The translations under genes were made by a program, and so were the position numbers. Below are positions 16,840 through 23,886 of a stretch of DNA of 36,110 nt, in pieces. Under the pieces are notes generated by a model. That model searched no databases. It was given only the letters and a program-made list of their open reading frames with translations, and had not been told where the DNA came from. The stretch spans positions 1 through 36,110 of the forward strand of contig DYPM01000001.1 in the NCBI GenBank assembly GCA_020719895.1. Reading direction: 5' to 3'. Position 1 is the stretch's first letter; the number at the start of each line of letters is the position of its first letter. This DNA is from Sulfurovum sp. (GTDB taxonomy: Bacteria; Campylobacterota; Campylobacteria; Campylobacterales; Sulfurovaceae).

Positions 16840-17163
16840 ATGACAAAAGCAACATTCGTAGAACTCGTTCAAAAACATGGCGAATATGAGACCAAAATAG
16901 CCGCCGAAAAAGCAATCAAAGCATTTACCGAAGCTATCGCTGATGTGATGAGCCAAAGAGAAAATATCACTTTGGTTGGATTTGGAAGCTTTCACACAAC
17001 AGAAGTAGCAGAAAAAACAGGAATCGTACCAGGTACGAAAAACAAATATATCAAACCTGCACATTTTGCTCCTAAATTCAAAATGGGCAAAACCCTCAAA
17101 GACGCAACAGCAAATGGTCTAATCTCAAAAGAAGAAACTCCAAAAGAAGAACCACAAGCCTAA
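16840..17163 (+). CDS. HU-family DNA-binding protein
   Basis: A 107-residue histone-like protein of the HU/IHF fold that bends and compacts DNA. It has the two N-terminal helices (residues 1-42), the signature LVGFGSFHTTEVAEKTG and the arm region leading to KFKMGKTLKD. The arm tip reads PGTKNKYIKPAHF instead of the usual NPxTG-like loop, and the C terminus has an extra acidic, Pro-rich tail (about residues 93-107, KEETPKEEP). AAGGA lies 6 bases before the ATG. HU rather than IHF is preferred because no partner subunit is near and the core is HU-like. Confidence 0.93.
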   Translation: MTKATFVELVQKHGEYETKIAAEKAIKAFTEAIADVMSQRENITLVGFGSFHTTEVAEKTGIVPGTKNKYIKPAHFAPKFKMGKTLKDATANGLISKEETPKEEPQA

Positions 17164-17181
17164 ATCTGCACTAAAATCTAT

Positions 17182-17213
17182 TAGACTTCTTTCAAAAATA
17201 AGAAGTCTATTTA
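17182..17213 (+). terminator. Terminator-like hairpin after HU
   Basis: TAGACTTCTT at 17182-17191 pairs perfectly with AAGAAGTCTA at 17200-17209 around an 8-base loop, followed by TTT. The stem is 10 bp but AT-rich and the T run short. Confidence 0.6.
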
Positions 17214-17341
17214 GATGACTCTACTCCAAAAATACACTCTTTATCTATTTCTTCTTTGATTTTATACATTGATAAGTTTATGCTAAGTAGCAATGTGAGA
17301 CTCTTCGACTCATAAATCATATTTCAAAAAGGGCGGAAAAA

Positions 17342-18574
17342 ATGGACAACGAAGAGATATTTAATATCAACACTCTGCTCAAAAAATTGCATCTTTATTT
17401 CAAACCCACGTTAGACAAAAAAAATATCACTTTATTCTATCAGCAAACCAAAGGACTTCCCCGAGAATTTAGGGGAGATCATCAGACACTTACAAAACTT
17501 TTGAACAAACTTCTAAATGATATTTTACAAAAAAGTAATAACTCTCAAATTCTACTTTCTGTTTTAAGTGTAGATGAGTTTTTGTATGAAGAGATAGTTA
17601 CTTTTGGTTTTTTTTATACAAATCTCAATAAAGATGAGTTGTTTTCACTTTACGATGAAGAGATGATAAAACTCATCAAAATATTAGATGGCGAATTGAT
17701 CAATATCAACGAAGCAGATATTGCATTTCAAATTCCATTACGCAACAAAACATTGGGTTCTCTAAGACACTACAGACTCACTGATGATTCGCTTCTCAAT
17801 AAAAAAGTGTGGTTGTTGTGTACTACACCACTCTCAACCAAACTTTATAAAACATTCTTTACATATTTTAATTACACTGTAGATGAAGGAAATGAGGATT
17901 TTAAAAACATAGAACAGTATGATATTGTAATCGTAGAAGATGACTTATTGGATAAAGCAAAAAAAGAGTTACTTCAAAAAGCATATCAAAAAAGAAAATT
18001 TTATATCATCATTATTACCAAAGAAAAACAAGAAGATCTTTTTTCTTTTTTTACAATATTACAAAAACCACTTCTTCAAGAGTGTGTTTGGAACTCAATT
18101 GAATCTATGAAAATATTTCAAAATACAAATAATGATTTGGATAAATTTTCAAATCAAATCAAACAAGAGATTCCAGTTGATAAATTGATATTTCATATAC
18201 AAATGGATGAAAGAGAACAAGATGCTGAAAATCTTTCAATTTTAAGCAAACTAAGAGGAGAAAGAAATCATGACAACAATCCTCTTATGTATCAACAATC
18301 ACTCAAAATATTTGTTGCCAAATACAAACACTCTTCTGTAGAGTTCAAACAAATGGTAAATGAAAAATCACTCCTTGAACTTAAACAATTTTGCGAAAAA
18401 CTATATGACTCTGCATCAAGAATAGGTTCTTTAAATATGGCACATCTTATGGAAACGCTACTTTTGATTATCGAAAACGAGGAGTATCATATGCTGGATA
18501 TGAATATTTTAAAATATCGTATTTCATTGTCACAACTATTGCAAGAGATTGACAAAACACTAAAAAAACAGTAA
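17342..18574 (+). CDS. Degenerate hybrid-kinase-like protein (pseudo-ATPase, pseudo-receiver, pseudo-HPt)
   Basis: A 410-residue soluble protein. Residues 7-135 align with the HATPase domain that follows a HisKA domain: NINTLLKKLHLYFKP, then FRGDHQTLTKLLNKLLNDI in the place of the GD...LNLISNAIKF block. The DxGxG and GLGL boxes and the whole ATP lid are missing, and no HisKA is present. Residues 155-260 look like a receiver domain; YDIVIVED puts Glu199 where the phospho-accepting Asp belongs, while the late Lys (ILQKPL, Lys242) is kept. Residues about 315-405 look like an HPt domain; CEKLYDSASRIGS aligns with the usual AHTLKGSAxxIGA, with Glu352 in place of the His. I infer a phosphotransfer-dead scaffold or regulator. 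It precedes an RND pump by 104 bases. Confidence 0.7.
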   Translation: MDNEEIFNINTLLKKLHLYFKPTLDKKNITLFYQQTKGLPREFRGDHQTLTKLLNKLLNDILQKSNNSQILLSVLSVDEFLYEEIVTFGFFYTNLNKDELFSLYDEEMIKLIKILDGELININEADIAFQIPLRNKTLGSLRHYRLTDDSLLNKKVWLLCTTPLSTKLYKTFFTYFNYTVDEGNEDFKNIEQYDIVIVEDDLLDKAKKELLQKAYQKRKFYIIIITKEKQEDLFSFFTILQKPLLQECVWNSIESMKIFQNTNNDLDKFSNQIKQEIPVDKLIFHIQMDEREQDAENLSILSKLRGERNHDNNPLMYQQSLKIFVAKYKHSSVEFKQMVNEKSLLELKQFCEKLYDSASRIGSLNMAHLMETLLLIIENEEYHMLDMNILKYRISLSQLLQEIDKTLKKQ

Positions 18575-18600
18575 GCACACTTTTAAAAAACAGAAAAAAA

Positions 18601-18633
18601 TATAATACCAATCCTCAAACAGTTAAGTTTGAG
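18601..18633 (+). promoter_or_regulatory. Promoter and palindromic operator candidate for the RND gene
   Basis: A perfect -10 TATAAT lies at 18601-18606, preceded by A/T-rich DNA. CTCAAAC at 18614-18620 and GTTTGAG at 18627-18633 form a perfect inverted repeat with a 6-base spacer, starting where transcription would begin. This is a usual place for a repressor operator of a pump gene. It could instead be a weak hairpin in the leader. Confidence 0.5.
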
Positions 18634-18678
18634 TAGATAAAATATCCCATTTTCTAAATCCACACCAAAGCAGAAACC

Positions 18679-21600
18679 ATGAGAGGCTTTATCGCTTTTG
18701 CATTAGACAAACCTATTATCAACCATATGCTGTTGGCGTTTTTGTTGCTTCTTGCTATTTTTTCGTATCAAAATATCGCCAAAGAGATATTTCCTCCCGC
18801 AAAACTTGATCAGATCACTATCATTGGCGGATATGCAGGAACGAGTGCTGATGTGCTTGATAAAATGATGGTTGGGACATTGGAAGATGAACTTGAAGGG
18901 ATTGCTGAGCTTGATACGGTATATACAACGATTCAGAATGGTTCGTTTACTATTTTTGCTGATATCAAATCAGGAAATGACAATCAATTGGTGCTTTCTG
19001 ATGTCAAAGATGTCATCTCTAATATCAGACGCGATCTCCCTGCGGATATGGAAGAGCCAGTGGCTCGCATTACAGTAAGTGAAATTCCTCTTTTGCTTGT
19101 AGCGATCTCCTTTAAAGATGAAGATACAAACAGATCAAAGCTTATCAATGTAGCAAAAGATCTAAAAACTGAACTCTCCGCCCTTGAAGACCTTTCAAAA
19201 ATAGAAGTATGGGGAGATGCGGACGAAGAGGTGTTGATCACGCTTGATCAAAAACGGCTTGATGCTTATGGACTCGACAAAACCGCAGTCTATCAGGTGA
19301 TCTCTACAATCGCCTCAATCTATCCTGCGGGTACACTTGATAAGCAAGGAGATCATCTTTATCTCTCTACGCTTAACGGAGAGAAAAACAAAGAGGCACT
19401 TGAAAATACGATTCTTTCGATAGATCAAAAACGTGTTCGGCTCAAAGATATCGCTACTGTCTCTTTACAGCTTGAAGAACCACAACAGATCTCTCATTTT
19501 AACGCCAAAGAGAATATTTCGGTCAATATCAACAAATCCAAACACGGCAATGCCATCGCTCTAAGTCACCAAATCAAAGAGATACTCAAAACATACAATA
19601 CAAAATACAAAAATCTTTCGTTTGATGTTTACACAGACACTTCGATCTGGATCAAAAACCGTCTCAATCTTGTCACCTCAAATATCTTTTTTGGTCTTAT
19701 GATGGTGTTTTTGGCACTGCTTTTGAGTGTGAATGCACGCATTGCACTTGTGGTTGCATTGGGAATTCCTGTGAGTTTTATGATTGGAATTATCTCGGCT
19801 GATATGTTGGGATATAGTCTCAATATGTTGAGTCTTCTCGGGGTTCTTATCGCACTTGGAATGTTAGTCGATGAGGCGATTGTAGTAGCAGAAAATATTC
19901 ATCGCCACTTAGAGATGGGCAAACCACCACGAGAAGCAGCACTCGAAGGATCACTCGAGATGGTTCCAGCGATAATAACAGCGACCTTGACGACGGTTTT
20001 TGCTTTTTTGCCACTGTTGATTATGAGCGGTGAGATGGGAATGTTTATGCGGATTTTGCCGATTATGATCTCCATAATGCTCATCTCTTCACTTTTTGAG
20101 GCATTTTATTTTTTGCCTCTGCATACAAAAGAGCTTTATGAACATCGAACCATCAAAACAAATAAAGAGGAGTTTGCAAAAGATGAAGCATTTTGGAATC
20201 GTATGAAAGCAATTTATGAATCTGTTTTGACGTGGTTGCTCAAAGTCAAAAAACGCTCTTTGGTGATCATGACAGTTTTGATTATCTTAGGAACGATGGG
20301 ACTTGGCGGAATACTCAAATTTCAACTTTTTCCTACTTTCGACTCAACACAAGTACAAATCAATGGAAAACTAAATGTCAATAATGATCTCTACGATACA
20401 GAAAAATACATCGCCGAACTTGAAACTGTTTTACTCAAAGATCTCGACAAAACCTCGATAGATTCTATCACTGCAATCGTCGGATTCAAAATGAATCAAG
20501 ATCAAACTTTTGAGACGGGAGAGAATCTTTTTCATCTATTTGTCAATCTTCACGAACAAGCACCAAGTAATTTTTTTGACATCTATATCAATCCTGTACT
20601 CTCAATAGAATACGACGATAGCGATATGATAAGAGAAAAATTATCACAAGATATCAGCAAAGAGATCGAAGCCAAAATCGGAGATACATTTGCTCAAAAA
20701 ACATTTAATGGTAAAAAAGTATTTGAAGAGTTGAATGTTTTTGTCCAACAAGCTGGCATTGTAGGAAACGATATTGAGATAGGATTTTCACATCAAAATA
20801 ATCAATATGTTATGAGATCAATGAATAAATTAGAAACAAAACTCAAATCTATTAATGGCGTATCAGGTATTGGCAATAACGCCAACGAAGGAGAGAGAGA
20901 ACTCAAACTTAGAGTCAATGAGTTTGGACAACAGTTGGGTCTTAATGAGCAGTACATTGTATCAGCACTTAGAGGATCTTTCCTTAAAGCCGAATATGCC
21001 AAAATGTTTAACAATAATGGATTGGTACGCGTAAAAGTAGAGGACAATTACAAAAAAGATACTTCAATAATCGAAGAGTTCACCATCCTAACACCTGACA
21101 AAACCAAATCAGTCAAACTCTCCGATGTGTGTGATTTCATCTATCAAAAAAGTTTTGTCAAGATTTTCAAAGAAGATGGACTGCAAGTACGATCAATATA
21201 CGCATCGGTCAATGAGGAGATTATTACTCCTGTAGAGGTGATGACACAGCTTCGCAAAACACTCAAAGAGATAGAAGATTCAGGTATCAAAGTGATCATC
21301 AAAGGAGAAGAAAAAGAGAATACTCGAATCCAAAAAGAGCTTAGTCAAGCAGGAGTGATTGCTATGTTTTTGATATTTATCGCTTTAGTGTGGATGTTTA
21401 ACTCTTTGGTATTGCCACTTATCGTCATCTCCGTGATTCCACTCTCTATTTTTGGTGCATTTTTGGGAACGTGGCTGATGGGACTTAATCTCTCGATGCC
21501 AGGAATGATGGGCGTTGTTGGTCTTGCTGGTGTCGTGGTCAATGATGGATTGATTATGCTTGATTTTATCAAAGGGAGCAAAGACTACGATGAGCTTCAC

Positions 21601-21810
21601 CACAAAGCAGGAATGCGACTGCGTCCGATACTGTTGACTTCGATTACAACAGTATTGGGATTGTTTACATTGATATTTTTCGCTTCAGGACAATCACTCA
21701 TCGTCCAACCGATGGCAGTGAGCCTTGGATTTGGTGTCGCATGGGCGACAGTTCTCAACCTCTACTATGTACCGTTGATGTACGCAGTGATTTATCGGGT
21801 CAAAGGCTAA
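18679..21810 (+). CDS. RND-superfamily efflux permease (HAE1-like)
   Basis: A 1043-residue inner-membrane pump of the AcrB type, driven by proton flow. It has twelve predicted membrane segments in the usual 1+5 pattern twice and two large periplasmic loops (roughly residues 35-330 and 550-870). TM4 carries GMLVDEAIVVAENI, with Asp-Glu in the place of AcrB Asp407-Asp408. TM10 reads GVVVNDGLIMLDFI, so the AcrB Lys940 position is not Lys; this is known in several RND subfamilies and implies a different relay or substrate. No periplasmic adaptor or TolC-like gene is near, so it is either an orphan subunit or works with partners elsewhere. The ribosome site before ATG 18679 is weak. Confidence 0.92.
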   Translation: MRGFIAFALDKPIINHMLLAFLLLLAIFSYQNIAKEIFPPAKLDQITIIGGYAGTSADVLDKMMVGTLEDELEGIAELDTVYTTIQNGSFTIFADIKSGNDNQLVLSDVKDVISNIRRDLPADMEEPVARITVSEIPLLLVAISFKDEDTNRSKLINVAKDLKTELSALEDLSKIEVWGDADEEVLITLDQKRLDAYGLDKTAVYQVISTIASIYPAGTLDKQGDHLYLSTLNGEKNKEALENTILSIDQKRVRLKDIATVSLQLEEPQQISHFNAKENISVNINKSKHGNAIALSHQIKEILKTYNTKYKNLSFDVYTDTSIWIKNRLNLVTSNIFFGLMMVFLALLLSVNARIALVVALGIPVSFMIGIISADMLGYSLNMLSLLGVLIALGMLVDEAIVVAENIHRHLEMGKPPREAALEGSLEMVPAIITATLTTVFAFLPLLIMSGEMGMFMRILPIMISIMLISSLFEAFYFLPLHTKELYEHRTIKTNKEEFAKDEAFWNRMKAIYESVLTWLLKVKKRSLVIMTVLIILGTMGLGGILKFQLFPTFDSTQVQINGKLNVNNDLYDTEKYIAELETVLLKDLDKTSIDSITAIVGFKMNQDQTFETGENLFHLFVNLHEQAPSNFFDIYINPVLSIEYDDSDMIREKLSQDISKEIEAKIGDTFAQKTFNGKKVFEELNVFVQQAGIVGNDIEIGFSHQNNQYVMRSMNKLETKLKSINGVSGIGNNANEGERELKLRVNEFGQQLGLNEQYIVSALRGSFLKAEYAKMFNNNGLVRVKVEDNYKKDTSIIEEFTILTPDKTKSVKLSDVCDFIYQKSFVKIFKEDGLQVRSIYASVNEEIITPVEVMTQLRKTLKEIEDSGIKVIIKGEEKENTRIQKELSQAGVIAMFLIFIALVWMFNSLVLPLIVISVIPLSIFGAFLGTWLMGLNLSMPGMMGVVGLAGVVVNDGLIMLDFIKGSKDYDELHHKAGMRLRPILLTSITTVLGLFTLIFFASGQSLIVQPMAVSLGFGVAWATVLNLYYVPLMYAVIYRVKG

Positions 21811-21837
21811 TCGAACCATCTAAATAACGCTCAAAAA

Positions 21838-21880
21838 TTAAGTCAAAAGTAATGACTCTTTTGGCTGGTCACTCTTGGAG
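21838..21880. repeat. Small dispersed hairpin repeat, copy 2
   Basis: TTAAGTCAAAAGTAATGACT at about 21839-21857, then CTTTTGGCTGGTCACTCTT, matches copy 1 (4897-4945) base for base over most of its length but has lost several pairs of the stem, leaving TGAC/GTCA as the clear inner pair. Confidence 0.6.
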
Positions 21881-21972
21881 AATTTATATTTAATCAGAGG
21901 TTTCAATTAACGTCATACGTCCAATGAAACTGCAAACCACCATTAATGACATCACAAGATTATTTCATATAC

Positions 21973-22002
21973 AATCCCCGCCGTAAAGACGGTTTGGAGG
22001 TT
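21973..22002. repeat. Hairpin resembling an IS200/IS605 right end
   Basis: CCGT and ACGG pair around AAAG (21981-21992). The stem extends with bulges through CCCC (21976-21979) and GG-A-GG (21996-22000). Text of this kind, a C run, a short stem with an AAAG or TTTA loop and GGAGGTT, is typical of IS605-group ends. No transposase or TnpB frame is present, so it would be a solo remnant. Confidence 0.35.
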
Positions 22003-22064
22003 AAGCGATAGTTCATAGCTTTCGTTTTATTTGATTTTAAATCATTTCCGCAGGAGGAAATACA

Positions 22065-22798
22065 ATGAAGCACACACTTTTTACCCCCCCCTCATGGCAA
22101 TTGCTCTACTAACATACAGCCTACAAGCGACTACCATGGATGAGCTTGGAAGACTTACAGGCGAAGCATTTGAAAAAGGCAAAATTGATCTTTATATGCA
22201 AGAGGTACATGGTTTTGATGAGTCCAATTATCCTTATTACGAAAACGTTAATGAGTGTGGCGGAGAGGGTCTAACTCAAGGTGTATATGACACATATATC
22301 TATAAAGTCACGGTGAAAGTACTTGGAAAAAAGAAAAAAATCACATTGCTTAATGCAGACTTTAGAGATGCTTGCAATAAGCACGATGAGTGCTATATGA
22401 CATACGAAAAATCAAAAGAGTATTGCGAAAATAAATTTGCTGAACATTTAGGAACAGCGTGCTACGAAGGTGAACTAAAAGACTTTGGCAGTGTTATCAA
22501 AAACCTTATCACAGGCTTTGCTCCTGTTGGTGTGTGTCTTGGTGTTGCAGCCAACTATGCAGTGGTAGCGAATGTTGCAGGTTATAGTTTTTATCCCAAT
22601 GCTCAAAAGAAAGCTCAAAGATACAAGGAGGCTTTGGATGATATGTTTAGCACAGAGCCAGACAAGCAGAATGCTTGGTACGAGTGCAAGAAAGAAGAAA
22701 AAGAGAGAAGAGGGTCAGATGAATATTTTAATATACAAGATTGTTTTCAAGAAAAATTAACCCCCCCAAATTTAAGAGATCCACAGGAAAACCACTAA
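22065..22798 (+). CDS. Secreted phospholipase A2-like protein, probable phase-variable gene (OFF by one C)
   Basis: The coding body contains DACNKHDECY (His118-Asp119, counted from a TTG at 22031), matching the secreted phospholipase A2 active site CxxHDxCY; ECGGEG at 75-80 may be the calcium loop. Eight Cys suggest an extracytoplasmic, disulfide-bonded protein. An excellent ribosome site (AGGAGGAAA) stands before ATG 22065, but that ATG is in another frame and runs to an early stop after 15 codons. Eight C at 22084-22091 lie between. One more C (or two fewer) would join them into a signal peptide beginning MKHTLFTPPLMAIALL and ending about SLQA. With the tract as read, only the ATG at 22094 (no ribosome site) or the weak TTG starts in frame. 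A second 7-C run lies near the 3' end. The NHL lipoprotein follows by 25 bases. Enzyme activity is inferred from the motif. Confidence 0.7.
22084..22091 (+). repeat. Poly-C tract (8 C), candidate phase-variation switch
   Basis: Eight consecutive C in an AT-rich region lie between the ATG with a strong ribosome site and the coding body. The count decides the frame: 6 or 9 C gives the full secreted protein, 7 or 8 does not. Confidence 0.75.
22761..22767 (+). repeat. Second poly-C tract (7 C) near the 3' end of the PLA2-like gene
   Basis: Seven C encode the TPP of EKLTPPNL, 12 codons before the stop. A change of length would alter only the last dozen residues. Confidence 0.7.
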
Positions 22799-22823
22799 AT
22801 CCAATATTATAAAAGGAAACCCA

Positions 22824-23798
22824 ATGAAACTACTCTCCATCTTTAAAACAACAATATTTTTGAGTACGACACTCTTTTTTACTGCGTGTGGTCCTGCCAA
22901 CACCACAATAATAACCCCAACGCCAACACTTGTCCCAGCTGAACTCATCACGCAATGGGGTGATGAAGGGAGTTATAGTTTTTATGGCATTGCTATAGAC
23001 AAAAACGACAATATCTACACATCAAATAATGCCTATACATCAAGAATAGGCGACGGTCAGATTCGAAAGTTTGATAGCAATGGCACTCTTCTTTTGCAGT
23101 GGAGTAGTAAAAAAGGGAGTGGTGAAGAGCAGTTTTATTCTCTACTCGATATTGCCATAGACAGCCATGATAATGTTTATATGACAGATGATAACCACCG
23201 CATCCAAAAGTTTGATAGCAATGGCACTTTTCTTTTGCAGTGGGGTAGCGAAGGGAGTGGCGAAGGACAGTTTTTAGGTTGTTGCTTGGGTATCGGCGTG
23301 GATGATCAAAGCAATATCTATATAGCAGATTCATACAATCACCGCATCCAAAAGTTTGATAGCAATGGAAGTTTTCTTGCTAAGTGGGGAGAGGAAGGAA
23401 ATGGGAATGGACAGTTTCTCTTTCCAAAAGATATCACTATAGATGCTTTTGGCTATATATACGTAACAGACAGTGGCAACTACCGCATCCAAAAGTTTGA
23501 CAGTAATGGTGTTTTTCTTTTGCAGTGGGGGAGTCAATTGGTGGATGGCAAAAAAGACAGTGACAATATGAAGTTTGAAACTCTTCGAGGTATTCATGCA
23601 GACAATCGCGGAAATATATATGTAGCCGATAGCAGTCGTGGTATTATCAAAAAGTTTGACACAAACGGCAATTTCATTTCAAGCTGGAATGGGAGTACTG
23701 ACGGGAGACGGTTTGTTGATCCTAGAGGCATCGCTACAGACAGCAGTGGCAATGTGTATGTAACAGATGCCGATTATATTTGGAAGTTTAAACCGTAA
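22824..23798 (+). CDS. NHL-repeat beta-propeller lipoprotein
   Basis: A 324-residue protein with a lipoprotein signal (hydrophobic start, TAC with the lipid Cys at residue 22), a short Thr/Pro-rich linker and then a series of about six NHL repeats. Each repeat has the pattern IAID-NDNIYxxDxxxHRIQKFDSNGxFLLQWG, and together they should form a closed propeller. The repeats are nearly identical at the DNA level: CCAAAAGTTTGATAGCAATG at about 23204-23223 and 23346-23365 and close variants elsewhere. That makes the gene prone to change repeat number. Such propellers bind proteins or sugars outside the cell; no enzyme motif is seen. AAGGA lies before the ATG. It probably shares a transcript with the PLA2-like gene. 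Confidence 0.88.
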   Translation: MKLLSIFKTTIFLSTTLFFTACGPANTTIITPTPTLVPAELITQWGDEGSYSFYGIAIDKNDNIYTSNNAYTSRIGDGQIRKFDSNGTLLLQWSSKKGSGEEQFYSLLDIAIDSHDNVYMTDDNHRIQKFDSNGTFLLQWGSEGSGEGQFLGCCLGIGVDDQSNIYIADSYNHRIQKFDSNGSFLAKWGEEGNGNGQFLFPKDITIDAFGYIYVTDSGNYRIQKFDSNGVFLLQWGSQLVDGKKDSDNMKFETLRGIHADNRGNIYVADSSRGIIKKFDTNGNFISSWNGSTDGRRFVDPRGIATDSSGNVYVTDADYIWKFKP

Positions 23799-23886
23799 AA
23801 TTACTTTTAGACATTCACTACGAAAATAGGCAACCTTTGTGGTTGCTCTAAACTCCAAAATGAGTTTACTCTTTATATGGCAATTT

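Larger units (their letters stand above)
21811..22064. other. Intergenic region before the PLA2-like gene: repeat and hairpin remnants
   Basis: No gene is seen. The region contains small hairpin repeat copy 2 (21838-21880), a long imperfect hairpin at 21973-22002 that resembles an IS200/IS605 end, and the ribosome site AGGAGGAAA (22052-22060) of the next gene. ATTTATATTTAATC at 21881-21894 is a possible promoter region. Confidence 0.55.

Noticed and set aside
19629..19823. Short minus-strand frames inside the RND gene
   Set aside because: They mirror membrane-helix codons of the real gene and show no independent support.
23200..23520. Regular near-identical repeats that might suggest a CRISPR array or tandem repeat element
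   Set aside because: They lie in frame within one reading frame and encode NHL repeats of a lipoprotein; spacing is set by protein repeat length.
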